Positions 1 through 9,789 are shown, numbered from the stretch's first letter. The stretch is DNA of 26,134 bases from Nemertoderma westbladi (GCA_032718475.1 JAUCBJ010007972.1:1-26134), one strand, 5' to 3'. The notes: generated from the sequence alone by a model not told the origin. Numbers and translations are program-made.

Positions 1-1071
1 AATACGCGCGGGTGGTAACAGCTGTAGGAGTAAGGCAGGCATCGCGAGGTTAGGCTACGCGTAGGTGATAGGCAGCGATTGGTTGAAGGCAACGACGCGA
101 ATCAATATTGATGGTGACAGATGGTCATTAAACACCTCGATTTAGCACCGGAATTTGGCATTTTTTAATTGCCTCCGAGATGTGGCCCGTAGCCCAGGCT
201 AGGGAGGAGTTAGCCGAGAACTATGCTTCTCCTACTACTCACGTGGATCAACTGTATTTTTATATACCAAACTCCCTAAGAAATATGCACCATATGGTTT
301 CGTACTTTTACGCACCAGTAGTTTACCATTGATGTAATCCTTAAGGAAAATTATCTAGTGGGGTGGAATTATAATTATAATCATATATATTTATTCGATA
401 CTATTGTTTAGGAAATAAAAATGTTTCGCTTCATTTAATTTAAATAAGAGGCCGTCATTTAAATGACTTCTCCATGAGTTCATATGGAAAATTGGTGCAG
501 GAATAATTCGCTAAATATGTTTAAAAATATTTCAAAAAAAGATAGCGTATCGTAATATGTTGGTAACATATTATGCAAGGATATTTTTCTTTATTATTTT
601 TAGAATTAAGTTTTTGTTACGGAATTATATTTAATTACATAGATAGATACTTATTTATACATTATGTAAAAACGATAACAAATACACCAAAAAATGTATA
701 TAGGTAGGGCCTATTGTCCAACATAACATATAGGATTACCCCAAAAGCTTTGCAGCTTATTTACAAGTGTGTCCTTTATGTTACTTTGTTACAAATATAA
801 TAAATATTACACAATTACTCTACACTAACCTAAAAGCGATATAGGCCTAAAATGTACAGTAACTCCATTCTGTACAACTTTACTGAGAGTGAGACAATAA
901 TACTCCGACTCAACGATAAAGATGTAACTACAGTATGCACAGTACAATAATAATTTATAAAACGTGATTACGTACAGTAATTTGGTTAAGCCTTCATAGT
1001 AAATGTGACACTTTTTTAAAAATAAGAGTAAAGTAACTTGCGAGATACTGTGTTTAAAATATTTGTATTTC
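1..1071. other. AT-rich non-coding stretch
   Basis: I see no gene here. The first 240 bases are richer in GC and could be the edge of something outside the window, but no frame resembles a known protein. The rest is AT-rich with scattered short motifs such as TAGGCCTA. Part of 600-1071 may be the untranslated 3' end of the LINE fragment that follows on the minus strand, since it lies downstream of it in that orientation. This is inference only. Confidence 0.5.
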
Positions 1072-1437
1072 TGAATAGAATCTTAAGCCTAATATTAACT
1101 TTCGTTTCACTGTGCTTTCTCCAGATTAGCAGTTATCCAATGTGGCGCCTAAATATTTAACTTCCTTTTTATTTTCAATCTTATGTCCATTACTAGTGAC
1201 TTCAAACTTAGTTACCTTTTTAAACTTTCGTTTGGAACCAAACAAAATACTTGCAGTTTTCCCGTAGTAAATTGATAGCTTATTATCAACCAACAACTCA
1301 TTACAGAACTCTAGAAATACACTTAACTTTTGAGAAATATGGACAGGGTCTTTATGAGAGAAAATACGAGCACTGGCATCGGCATATTAGATGAATTTAA
1401 AGTCGGGATCTATACTTCTTATCATATCATTTACATA
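1072..1437 (-). pseudogene. Non-LTR retrotransposon reverse transcriptase fragment
   Basis: Read on the minus strand, this stretch gives a reverse-transcriptase palm/thumb segment typical of CR1/L2-like LINEs: a YADA motif where YADD is expected, then SHKDP, LLVDNKLSI, GKTASILFGSKRK and KKEVKYLGATLD. An in-frame stop follows LDNC, after which the frame continues with SGESTV. The finger domain, the endonuclease and the 3' end are absent. The second Asp of the catalytic pair is replaced by Ala and there is at least one stop, so the fragment is dead. The 5' edge abuts a CCAAAA-rich satellite at about 1441. The clade is inferred from motif wording, not from alignment. Confidence 0.7.
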
Positions 1438-1440
1438 CTG

Positions 1441-1640
1441 TACAGTAGGCCTACATGCGGACCAAAAAAAATAAATCTGGCGAAAAAAATAACAAAAGAA
1501 CAAAACACTTACTTTTCGCACCAAATAATTTACTTGTTGACCAAAAAAATTCCTCTGAACTAATGTTATAAATTCGACCCCAAATTAAAACATCAACCCC
1601 AAAACACACATTTACTACACTAAAACACAAATCAAACAAC
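1441..1640. repeat. Degenerate CCAAAA-rich satellite-like stretch
   Basis: Short units of the form ACCAAAAAAAATAAAT, CACCAAATAATTTACTTG and GACCCCAAATTAAAAC recur about every 20-30 bases. The segment CACCAAATAATTTACTTG closely resembles the inner end of the left arm of the foldback structure near 14606-14650, so this may be a decayed single arm of a related element. Small open frames here are by-products of the low-complexity composition. Confidence 0.5.
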
Positions 1641-1680
1641 AATAGTCAGATATATGATACTGTAGGCATATTTATTTCCA

Positions 1681-1987
1681 TTGAGTCGGCTTCTTCTAAT
1701 CAAAACAATAAACGATGTTGTTACCATTAGAGAGAAAGGAGCAGGTTACAGAGACGGCTTTTTCTAACCAAAACAATAAACGATGTTGTTACAAATAGAG
1801 AGAAAGAAGTAGGTTACAGAGACGTCTTTTTCTAACCAAAACAAAACGACGTTGTTACCAAATGAGGGAAAGGAGCAAGTTACAGAGACGGCTTCTTCTA
1901 ACCAAAACAATAAACTATGTATTACCAATTGAGGAAAAGGAGCACGTTATAGAGACGGATTTTTCTAACCCAAACAATAAATTAAAG
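1681..1987 (+). repeat. Tandem repeat, about 67-bp unit, 4.5 copies
   Basis: Units begin near 1681, 1751, 1819, 1885 and 1952 (the last partial). Each holds GAGACGGCTT, then TCTAACCAAAACAATAAA, then GTTGTTACCA, and ends GGAGCAGGTTACA. Copies diverge by a few bases and small indels. The same core occurs singly elsewhere in the window (about 13774, 17393, 21259, 25979), so this is a local expansion of a dispersed repeat. Confidence 0.85.
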
Positions 1988-2568
1988 TACAATAGAAGCT
2001 TGAAAATCCAATAATAAACACTTAATTGTATTTTATTTTATTTATCAAGCACGTTAAGTAAAAACCTTACCAGTAGGTATGTCGGTGCGAAAGTATGTAA
2101 AAAACTAAATTGCAACAAGACCTAGACGTCCCATGCAATCAGTGATCAGCTGACGGCAGCCAGCTGATCGGTAGGTTTCGCCCCGCAACTGAAGGCATTC
2201 TCAGGACGCCAAGCCAGGAAATGTAGAGAGAGTTTCCCAAAGGGGGACGGAACAGGTAGCGAAATGAAGATAGGTCTGTACTGTAACTAACCACTGGGAA
2301 GCAGTACCGTAAACTTGCGCCAATCACGTTTCTGCTTGTTGATAACCGGCTTGCGTGTTGGGATGTAATACATTTCAAGCTTTTGCAAGACTGGTCGCAA
2401 GGGGTGTCTCGCAATTACAGTGAAATGTTTATACAATTCACGCCAGTCAGTCAGTCAACGTGTATTGGGCTCGCCGCGGTGCGTCATAGTAGGGTATGAG
2501 TATATATGGTACTACTACCTCCCTAGCTCATACCCTTTGTTTAGAAATAATCGAATAATAACTATTTA
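1988..2568. other. Non-coding stretch with two short inverted repeats
   Basis: No gene is recognised. The region from 2100 to 2480 is richer in GC than its surroundings, but its open frames match nothing I know. Two perfect short inverted repeats are visible: GATCAGCTG at 2144-2152 with its complement at 2161-2169, and AGGGTATGAG at 2491-2500 with its complement at 2527-2536. A small CAGT run lies near 2440. Confidence 0.5.
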
Positions 2569-2701
2569 CATACTTGTGTGTAAAGTAGCACTTTACAGTG
2601 TGATGATCCGAGTGGCTTTGTTACACGAACGAACGTTAGTTTGTGAGCGAAAATAAAGCCACGAGGATCAGAACACTGTAAACTACTTTGCAACAAGTAT
2701 G
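2569..2701. repeat. Long imperfect inverted repeat (133-nt hairpin)
   Basis: The left arm starting CATACTTGTG at 2569 is complementary to the right arm ending CAACAAGTATG at 2701. About 45 of some 52-55 arm positions pair, in blocks CATACTTGT, AAAGTAG, TTTACAGTGT, TGATCC and GTGGCTTT. Small internal loops and one 3-nt bulge interrupt them, and about 26 nt form the terminal loop. It could be a palindromic MITE remnant or a transcribed hairpin (pri-miRNA-like). The sequence cannot tell these apart. Confidence 0.75.
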
Positions 2702-3109
2702 TCCAATTGTATTTCCAATTGGAGTGTCGTTTCAACCTATGGAAGTATTTCTGGGCTTCTAATTGCTGTTTCTTCAATAAGCTCACCTCAATGGCTAACA
2801 CTCTCCCATAGCCAAAAGGTGTGTCGGTTCAGCCCAATTGCCAGAAGGGGTGTCGTTTGGGGGAAATCACTGTTATTACTTGTAAATTTTACTTAGGCCT
2901 GCCTACTCCTTCCGTATTAAACAGGTAAATCACAGTTATATTGTCATATTCACTAATGTCTGGTGTTATTTGTTACCACACCATTTGTATTGGGTGTTAA
3001 TTAACAAATACTCTATTGCCATATATAATTATATTATATATTAATTCACAATAATATTTGCGCGAGCCACGTACAGTAGTAGCCGAATCATTTGTAACCT
3101 GACAGTGTT
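2702..3109. other. Non-coding stretch left of the nested transposon block
   Basis: No gene is recognised. A small inverted repeat around CCAATTG occurs near 2702-2724. The rest is ordinary AT-rich sequence up to the poly-G tract. Confidence 0.45.
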
Positions 3110-3134
3110 GGGGGGGGGGGGGGGGGGGGGGGGG
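3110..3134 (+). repeat. Poly-G tract (25 G)
   Basis: An uninterrupted run of 25 G lies next to the tail of the LINE A 3' UTR. Such a run is prone to assembly length errors and could form a G-quadruplex. It is the longest of five long G/C homopolymers in the window. Confidence 0.9.
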
Positions 3135-3135
3135 T

Positions 3136-3273
3136 GTCAATAAAACATATATATATATATATGTTTATTGACAATATCTTCCAAATTAAATCAATTAAAT
3201 AAATTTACAATAATAACTTGTAAATATACCATTGCGACAAAGATACAGTCCAACTTAATACAAATTTACATGA
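3136..3273 (-). mobile_element. LINE A 3' untranslated end, separated from its ORF by the BEL insertion
   Basis: On the minus strand this is the sequence that directly followed the LINE A stop codon before the BEL/Pao element inserted: the CATGA target duplication sits at 3269-3273 here and at 10241-10245 beside the stop codon. Reading away from the insertion it ends in TTGTCAATAAAC and an (AT)n run, a polyadenylation-like signal plus simple tail as found in CR1/L2-type LINEs. The end forms an imperfect palindrome at 3136-3172, because the TCAATAAA motif recurs inverted beyond the AT run. Confidence 0.7.
3269..3273. repeat. Target-site duplication, left copy (CATGA)
   Basis: CATGA directly precedes the left LTR and is repeated exactly after the right LTR at 10241-10245. 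A 5-bp duplication is usual for BEL/Pao integrases. Confidence 0.9.
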
Positions 3274-3724
3274 TGTCATGAACGGGATGAATGTATATTC
3301 TTCTGATTGTTGAACCGCCCATGAACAGTTTAAAAAACACAATATTATGATTACATATTTCTCTAATTTAATAATTAACTAACTAATTACAAAAATGACA
3401 CATATTACAACGACAATTAGCAACTGGTTTTACCATCACCGCACCAACACTCTATGTATACTCCTATTATTGTAGCAATACTAATTGACCCTTTTAATTA
3501 GGACGAACAGCAGGGGCATGTCTTCCTAACGATGAGGTAATTCTAGCGTTGTACAAACAATAGTTAATAATATAGACGATACTGTATGTATATCAATGAT
3601 ATAATGTATGAGTTGATGTCAATGAACCCCTGCTGTTGCCAACTACTGTACTATGCACATTAATATCAAATCATTAACGAAAACAAACTTTATTTCCCTA
3701 CTTGAATATATATATTTTATGACA
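3274..3724 (-). repeat. 3' LTR of the BEL/Pao element
   Basis: The 451-bp LTR has inverted ends TGTCAT and ATGACA. It differs from the other LTR at one base only (C at 3667, T at 10183). It contains a perfect 11-bp inverted repeat, AACAGCAGGGG at 3506-3516 with its complement at 3627-3637. On the minus strand a TATATATA box and an AATAAA signal lie close to the LTR start. Confidence 0.95.
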
Positions 3725-3733
3725 CTCCCCCTT
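3725..3733 (-). promoter_or_regulatory. Polypurine tract
   Basis: On the minus strand AAGGGGGAG directly abuts the 3' LTR, the expected place for the plus-strand DNA primer of an LTR element. A small perfect stem (TTGAAACT, loop AAT) overlaps and lies just upstream of it at 3732-3750. Confidence 0.85.
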
Positions 3734-3923
3734 GAAACTAATAGTTTCAAATCATAACCTTCACCACGTGGGGTTATACATTATTGCATTTAAAAAATTT
3801 CAAAAAATGACTAATATACAGTAAACAATATGTTATATTGTTTAGTGTAATTAATTGCACATTATAATTTTCAAATATGATAAGTTATGAAGAATGTTCG
3901 TATTGTATTTCTTTATGACTATT
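3734..3923 (-). other. BEL/Pao 3' untranslated segment
   Basis: AT-rich sequence between the integrase stop codon and the polypurine tract. No frame is seen. Confidence 0.6.
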
Positions 3924-5243
3924 TTAATCTATTTGTGGTGTATTTGTAGTAGATACCTCTAATGGATATAATTGTAGTATGGATTTAACGAGTGATCTCG
4001 CTTCCTTATTTCTGGGCGCTATTGAAATTCTCGCAGACCGCACACGGCCGTCCCTTGAAACAATTAATTCATCTATCCTACACAACTTCCACATGCAACG
4101 GGGAATAGACTTGTTATGTAATAGACACATAGCGCCTACCTTCGGGATGATGTCTGATTTGGGGGCTACGTTGTTACTAATGTGAGAAGAACGTAACTCT
4201 CTCAAATAATCTGTACGCCACAACTTCCACACTGAATTTTTCGCTGCCTCTTGATATTTAACCCTATCAAGTATCATTCTTCTTGCCGATTTAGATTTAG
4301 ATTCAGGGTTTGGTAGAATCCCTTTATCTGATAAATCTGGTATTGCACAGAGCCGTTTTCCTACAAGAAAGTGACTCGGGGTGAGAGGCTGTACATCGTC
4401 ATCTAACTTACTGTAAACATATGTGATTGGTCTGCTATTTACTGATGCTTCTACCGAAAGCGCAACAGTATGTAACTCGTCAAGTGATAAGACAGCTCGT
4501 CCTATTAACTTACGAATTCCGGATTTGCAAGTGCCAATTAAACGTTCTATGAATCCATACGCTGCTGGATTGTTTGCAATATTGTTTTCCCAGGTAATAT
4601 TATGATCTCCAAAAATCCTGACTACCTCAGGATCTGTCAAGAATATTCGGTACGCTCTTAGCTCCTTGGCACTGCGCTTAAAGTTTGTAGCATTATCGCT
4701 AAACATAATACTCGGTATTCCTCTTCTGGCTATGAATCTGTGAAATGCGTTAATGAAAGCGACCGCTGATAAAGACGTTACTACTTCCAAATGAACGGCT
4801 CTTATTACAGCACACGTAAACATAACAATCCACGCCTTTTCTGTTGGTTGTATTGTCTCAGTCTCGGTCTCGGTTGGTTTGGCAACTGTATGAAGTGGTC
4901 CACAAAGATCGACTCCGCAATGATCAAAGGGGCCGCGCGTTTCAATCGTTCTAGAAACTGGCAAGGGGCTGATTGCTGGCATTGTATAGGGTTTTCCTTG
5001 AAACCTTTTACAAATGACACACGAAGACAAAATTTGTTGAATTTTCCGTCTCGCCGATGGTATCCAGAATCTCTCACGAACGTCTACTAGTGTGTCTCTC
5101 ACTCGGGAATGTGAAACGCGCTCGTGTGAGTTTAATATGACGAGTTTTGTAAAATGGTCACCTGGTGCAAGAAGAATAGGATTTCTGGTACGGAATGGGA
5201 TAGTATCACTGATTATTCTACCCTGACATCTGATAATACCTAA
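3924..5243 (-). CDS. BEL/Pao integrase, out of frame with upstream pol
   Basis: The enzyme would insert retrotransposon DNA into the genome. The frame is open from 5243, just upstream of where the preceding frame stops; the first Met is at 5102 but is not a natural start, because conserved residues lie before it. An HHCC zinc finger (H-x4-H before that Met, then CVIC) leads into the core, with D65, D136 and E186 counted from the Met, in GVDLCGPL, MFSDNATNF and GFIERLIG. The catalytic triad is intact. The C-terminal part, from about TPSHFLVGKRL through the GAMCLLHNKSI stretch, is of the DUF5641 type found in BEL/Pao integrases. The frame is offset by one base from the Gag-Pol frame, so in this copy it would need a frameshift to be made. 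Confidence 0.9.
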   Translation of the reverse strand, partial: LGIIRCQGRIISDTIPFRTRNPILLAPGDHFTKLVILNSHERVSHSRVRDTLVDVRERFWIPSARRKIQQILSSCVICKRFQGKPYTMPAISPLPVSRTIETRGPFDHCGVDLCGPLHTVAKPTETETETIQPTEKAWIVMFTCAVIRAVHLEVVTSLSAVAFINAFHRFIARRGIPSIMFSDNATNFKRSAKELRAYRIFLTDPEVVRIFGDHNITWENNIANNPAAYGFIERLIGTCKSGIRKLIGRAVLSLDELHTVALSVEASVNSRPITYVYSKLDDDVQPLTPSHFLVGKRLCAIPDLSDKGILPNPESKSKSARRMILDRVKYQEAAKNSVWKLWRTDYLRELRSSHISNNVAPKSDIIPKVGAMCLLHNKSIPRCMWKLCRIDELIVSRDGRVRSARISIAPRNKEARSLVKSILQLYPLEVSTTNTPQID

Positions 5244-8200
5244 TTATCTAACACAAGATTTAATTGTTTAACAACGTTAGGACACTGAGTTGATTTATCA
5301 CGAAGATAAGACAATTCCCGAGAATAGTTTACACGTTGTGAATCTAGAATTATTTTAATTTCGGCTAAATGTAGTTCCTTGGCTGTTAAGTATGGTAATA
5401 ACACGGGGTCTTTGTGTAAACGTTTTGCTTTAATATTTTCTACAAACCGTAGAATCCAAGCTATTCTGTGTTGTACGTCCCTTTTTGTACTGAAATTATT
5501 TACATTAATTATCTGAGATAATCCTGTATCGTCTGTATTGATTGTCTTAATTGTCGTTGTCATTATGAGGGTGGACTTTATATCTAACAGAGCACACTTG
5601 GATACTTGAGCCTCAGTAATCACTGGTGACTCTGGCCAACCAGATTCCTCCCCCGATATAAAGTCTGGACCCTCATACCATAGTTTGTTATTTAATAATT
5701 TGTCTGGTGCCATTGTCCTTGTTGGAATGTCCGCTGGATTACACGGCCCTGGACACCACCTCCATTCTGCTCCCAATTTCTGTGTTACGTCACGGATTTC
5801 CTGTACTCTATTGTGTACAAATTGTTTGTGAGTATTATTTGTTGGTCGTATCCAATACAGTACGTCTAATGCATCGGTCCAAAATACTGAACGTGTTATT
5901 TGTAGTACCAAACCTTGATACACTAACAGTACTAGTCTTACCAGTATTAGTGCGCCAAGTAATTCTAACCGTGGTACTGATTGTTTTTGTTTAGGTGCCA
6001 GTTTAACTTTACTACATAGTAAGTTTGTAGTGTAAGTTCCGTCAGAGTGTTCTACTCTAGTGTAAATGGCACATGCGTATAATTGTTTGCTTGCGTCTGA
6101 AAAAGCATGTATTTCTACAGTGTTATCATCTGTATTACGTAGAATACATCGAGGTACTGTAATGCTATTTAAAATTTCTAAACTGTTTAACCATGATTCC
6201 CATTTGCTCAATAAATGAGTAGGTAGTGGTTCGTCCCAATCTACCTTAGTGTTAGCTAATTCCCTAAATACGATTCGTAAGGGCGTTAAAAAGGGAGATA
6301 TAAGCCCTAATTGATCGTAGATCCGAGCCGTTAGTTGCAATATAGCCCTTTTCGTTGGTTTTAGATTCTTAACAAAGGATATGACGTGGTCAAGGTTATA
6401 CCCAAAGTAATCCTTACTTATATCCCACACTTGTCCCAAAATCCTTGTTTCACCGCTAGGTGGTGTTGATAAACACAATGATTCCTTTGCGTACGTCTGG
6501 TCTTCCTCTGATAATATTGGTACAGAATTTGTTTCTAAACTTACGATTTTGGGTTTTTCAAATTGATCTATAATTTGTTGTAGCTCGACAGAATTTGTGA
6601 GCCATTTTCTTAAATTAAATCCACCCTCTAACATCAATTGCTTTGCATTCTCATACAAGAGAAGACCAGACGACACAGTGTCTGCACCAGACGCAAAGTC
6701 ATATACATACATATCCCGCAATAGTTTTTCAATTACAATACGTTTGTTTTCGTTGGCAGTATCTAATTTACTTTGTAAATGTTTCCTGACAATAGAAAAT
6801 AAAATATCTGGTGATGGCGAGAGTCCAAACATCGCCCGCGTATAGCGATATGCTTGCAATTTTGGGTTATTTACATCGATGTCATTTATGTCTTTAACCC
6901 AAAGAAAACGTAGCATATCTCTATCGTCAGGATGTATTACGCATTGCATAAATGCTGCTTCAATGTCAGCGACTATTGCAATGCGGTTGGTTCTAAGACG
7001 TACTAATACTTGAAACAATAATGGTAAGAAATTAGGACCGTAATTTAAACATGAATTTAAACTAATGCCATACTTTGTGTCTATAGCTGACGCGTTGAAT
7101 ACCACTCTGAGTTTTGTTGTCTGGCGTGTTTCTTTTATTACCCCATGATGAGGTACATAGTGAATTGGATTGGTAGTCGGCTGCGTAATATCGACTAGCT
7201 CAACATACCCTTTACTGAAGTGGTCCTCAATGACGTCATTGTAGCTAATCAACAACCCAGTTTTTGACAATTTCGTTATGAGTGATTTCAGTGGAGTAGC
7301 GCATCTATGGTAGTGTTCTGGTAATTGGAATGGATCCAACTTCCATGGTAAACGAACTACGTACTTTCCGTCTTTGAATTTAATGTCAGTTATTATGGGT
7401 TTGAGTTCTTCGCTAAGTGTTGTAATTCCGATTGACTCTAGGGACCAGAATAGTTTTAACATAGTTAGAATTTGTGACTCAGGATCTTTAACTGAGTCAC
7501 CGATGTCAACACATTGGTTTGCAATCAACCGCGATTCAAGCGTTAAGGTGGTTGATGGGGAAAGGTGTTGGTTCGATTTGATTACAAGAGTTTCCTCGTA
7601 GTCAGGGATATATGCGGGGCCGGATAATAACCAGCCCACGGCGCTGTCTATGGCCACCGGCTCGTTTTGGGCGCCCCGAATTATGGAACCTGAAACTATG
7701 TTCCAATACTCGTCAACACCTATTAGAAGCTCGATTTTAAACAATGCAGCATTGGTTACAGTTGCGTCTGCTAATTGCAGAGAGCTTAGCGTTTTACTTT
7801 GTTTTATAACGTTATGTGGAACCATGTTGTAGATTGGATCACAAATCTTTTCTATAACTAATGCTTTAATTGTTCCAAATTCCAAATTCCTTAACTGTAA
7901 TTTTATTTCAACAATTGTGAAAGATTCCGAAGCTTTTGCACTTGATCCAAAACCTTGCGGTGCCAATACTTCACTTCCTATCACTGTTAATGAATGTCGT
8001 TCGAGCACTTCCCGTAAAATAAAAGTGCGTTGAGCGCCGGGATCGAACAAAGAATTGATAGTAAAAACGTTATTTTGGTCATCGTATGCATTGATTGTCG
8101 CCGTTTGTAAGGTTGTGTTAGAATTTGTTGTGGATGACAACGTAATATTTGTAGGTTTTGGTACTTCCAGTTGTGTATTGGTTGTTTCTGTTGAAGTAAC

Positions 8201-9628
8201 AAGTACTGTAGATTGACGTTGTGGGCCTACACCTCGTTTCAGGCAGATTGCAGGATGGTGAAAACGATTGTTGCAAAATTTGCATTGTTTTATCGATTGG
8301 CATTTATTTGCCATATGCTCTTTGCTTAAACATATATAGCAACGGCCTTTTTCTTTTAGTATTTCCTTTCTTTCCAAAGGGTCAGTTACTGTCGAACAAT
8401 CAGCTGAGTAATGAATTTGTCTACAAAACAAACAATGTGGTACAATTGTTTGTTTTGATCCCAATTTTGCTGTACCTGAGCTCGACTGGGCATTTAAGTG
8501 AGCCTTTCCATCATTTGTTACACTAGCCACAAAATTAGCAGCTGTTGCGCCGTATGTGTGTCTGTTGACGTGTTTTTCCTTAAGTTTATCACGAAAGGGT
8601 GCATTGGGGGTTTCTACCGATTGTTGATAGCTGTTTTGGCCATCACTGCTCAACGAAGTGTCTATTGAATGGGGTGGGTTTATTGTATTGGATAGCATTT
8701 CCTGAGCTTCCAACTCCCCCTTGATTTGTTCCATTATCCATTCAAGGTTTTCAACTTTCTCTTTATTTTTACGACAAAATCTTAGTGCAATTCTCTCTGG
8801 AAGTGCAGCTAACACATCTGGAACTACTGTCAGCTCATATTTGTCAGTTGAAACACCTAGTGCTTCTAAAGCCCTTGCATGCGATTGGCAATGATCATAA
8901 ATTTCTCGTAACGTTGTTTTGGTTTTTCTAATGGCTCTTATTTGCTCTATGTGTGCCCTGATAATTTGTCTTTCATTGCCAAATCTTTCAGTTAATAATT
9001 TCATGGCTATTGAATAATTAGTTCCGTTTACTGCTAGCCCTCCAACAGTCTTAAGGGCTTCGCCCTTGAGACTCTGACGTAGGTACTGAAATTTTATAAC
9101 ATCAGGCACCTGTGCTTCATCAATAGCTGTGAGAAATGCTTCATGCCAGCCTTTGAAATCCAACAAATTACCACCAAATGTAGGGGGTTTTAGTTTGGAC
9201 AGCATTGAACGTGCTAAAACTCTCCCTTCTGTTTGATTTTGAATTATAGATAAGTGGGACATGTATTCTGTTGAATTATGTACACCTTGAAAACTAGGTT
9301 CATTGAGTGTGGTATTTGAGTGATAACCAGCATGATGCTGATTGGTGGGTAGTGACTTGCGTAAGAAAGCAATTGCATTGTTTATTATTGTTTGATACTC
9401 ATCTGAATAGTCCAGATCGCTTTCCATTTCGTCATCTTCGAGCTGTATACCGATTTGTATATCGGCCTCTAAGAGTCGTTGATTCAAATCTTTAAACGTC
9501 TCCATCAATGTTGTCCTCTCAGCTTCGTCAAGTTGCGTATTCAGTCTCTTCTGCGCTCTAGTGACTTTTCCCCGTAGTATTCCACGAGAACGTTTGAGTT
9601 GTGTTAATTCCCCGTCCATTTCTGCCAT
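5240..9628 (-). CDS. BEL/Pao Gag-protease-RT-RNase H polyprotein (RT active site altered)
   Basis: This 1462-residue polyprotein begins MAEMDGEL. Residues 1-310 are a DUF1759-type Gag with a helical, charged N terminus. Three knuckles follow at about 400-411, 430-443 and 449-462; the last two are CX2CX4HX4C. The aspartic protease is at about 525-670 with FDPGAQ (D529), where DSG or DTG is usual. RT has KLRVVFNAS (839-847), VADIEAAF (D888), MFGLSPSP, and YVYD at 974-977, where Tyr976 replaces the first catalytic Asp of YVDD (codon 6701-6703). RNase H shows FSDAS (D1178), LELLGA (E1222), FWTDA (D1252) and NPADIPTR (D1300). It stops at 5240-5242, at the point where integrase should continue in frame. 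Confidence 0.95.
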   Translation of the reverse strand: MAEMDGELTQLKRSRGILRGKVTRAQKRLNTQLDEAERTTLMETFKDLNQRLLEADIQIGIQLEDDEMESDLDYSDEYQTIINNAIAFLRKSLPTNQHHAGYHSNTTLNEPSFQGVHNSTEYMSHLSIIQNQTEGRVLARSMLSKLKPPTFGGNLLDFKGWHEAFLTAIDEAQVPDVIKFQYLRQSLKGEALKTVGGLAVNGTNYSIAMKLLTERFGNERQIIRAHIEQIRAIRKTKTTLREIYDHCQSHARALEALGVSTDKYELTVVPDVLAALPERIALRFCRKNKEKVENLEWIMEQIKGELEAQEMLSNTINPPHSIDTSLSSDGQNSYQQSVETPNAPFRDKLKEKHVNRHTYGATAANFVASVTNDGKAHLNAQSSSGTAKLGSKQTIVPHCLFCRQIHYSADCSTVTDPLERKEILKEKGRCYICLSKEHMANKCQSIKQCKFCNNRFHHPAICLKRGVGPQRQSTVLVTSTETTNTQLEVPKPTNITLSSTTNSNTTLQTATINAYDDQNNVFTINSLFDPGAQRTFILREVLERHSLTVIGSEVLAPQGFGSSAKASESFTIVEIKLQLRNLEFGTIKALVIEKICDPIYNMVPHNVIKQSKTLSSLQLADATVTNAALFKIELLIGVDEYWNIVSGSIIRGAQNEPVAIDSAVGWLLSGPAYIPDYEETLVIKSNQHLSPSTTLTLESRLIANQCVDIGDSVKDPESQILTMLKLFWSLESIGITTLSEELKPIITDIKFKDGKYVVRLPWKLDPFQLPEHYHRCATPLKSLITKLSKTGLLISYNDVIEDHFSKGYVELVDITQPTTNPIHYVPHHGVIKETRQTTKLRVVFNASAIDTKYGISLNSCLNYGPNFLPLLFQVLVRLRTNRIAIVADIEAAFMQCVIHPDDRDMLRFLWVKDINDIDVNNPKLQAYRYTRAMFGLSPSPDILFSIVRKHLQSKLDTANENKRIVIEKLLRDMYVYDFASGADTVSSGLLLYENAKQLMLEGGFNLRKWLTNSVELQQIIDQFEKPKIVSLETNSVPILSEEDQTYAKESLCLSTPPSGETRILGQVWDISKDYFGYNLDHVISFVKNLKPTKRAILQLTARIYDQLGLISPFLTPLRIVFRELANTKVDWDEPLPTHLLSKWESWLNSLEILNSITVPRCILRNTDDNTVEIHAFSDASKQLYACAIYTRVEHSDGTYTTNLLCSKVKLAPKQKQSVPRLELLGALILVRLVLLVYQGLVLQITRSVFWTDALDVLYWIRPTNNTHKQFVHNRVQEIRDVTQKLGAEWRWCPGPCNPADIPTRTMAPDKLLNNKLWYEGPDFISGEESGWPESPVITEAQVSKCALLDIKSTLIMTTTIKTINTDDTGLSQIINVNNFSTKRDVQHRIAWILRFVENIKAKRLHKDPVLLPYLTAKELHLAEIKIILDSQRVNYSRELSYLRDKSTQCPNVVKQLNLVLDN

Positions 9629-9771
9629 GTTTGCTGATGTTGGGAAATCCTGTGTTGAACCTGTGAATTAATATGTAAGCGACAGAAGCAATCCTGTTTT
9701 GCGTCGTACTGGTGCTTACTGTAACGTACCAGTACAATTGAGTTTGACTTACCCAGTTGAATATTACTGCC
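9629..9771 (-). other. BEL/Pao leader with a possible small intron
   Basis: Untranslated stretch between the primer binding site and the Gag start. On the minus strand a good donor (GGTAAGT, intron from 9752) and an acceptor (TTCACAG ending at 9661) would bound a 92-nt intron. This is only a consensus match. Confidence 0.4.
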
Positions 9772-9789
9772 GTTTAACATCGGGCGCCA
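9772..9789 (-). promoter_or_regulatory. Primer binding site
   Basis: On the minus strand TGGCGCCCGATGTTAAAC starts at the first base after the 5' LTR. The opening TGG pairs with the CCA end of a tRNA. The first ten bases equal those of the well-known tRNA-Lys3 site; the rest differ, so the primer tRNA is uncertain. Confidence 0.85.

Noticed and set aside
2139-2414. Minus-strand 91-codon frame as a host exon
   Set aside because: No recognisable protein features and no convincing splice context; GC-rich composition alone is not enough.
4791-5090. Plus-strand 99-codon frame opposite the integrase
   Set aside because: Antisense shadow of a clearly coding frame.
5240-5246. Programmed -1 frameshift site
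   Set aside because: No X XXY YYZ slippery heptamer is visible and the frames barely overlap; an indel is simpler. Kept only as something to compare among copies.
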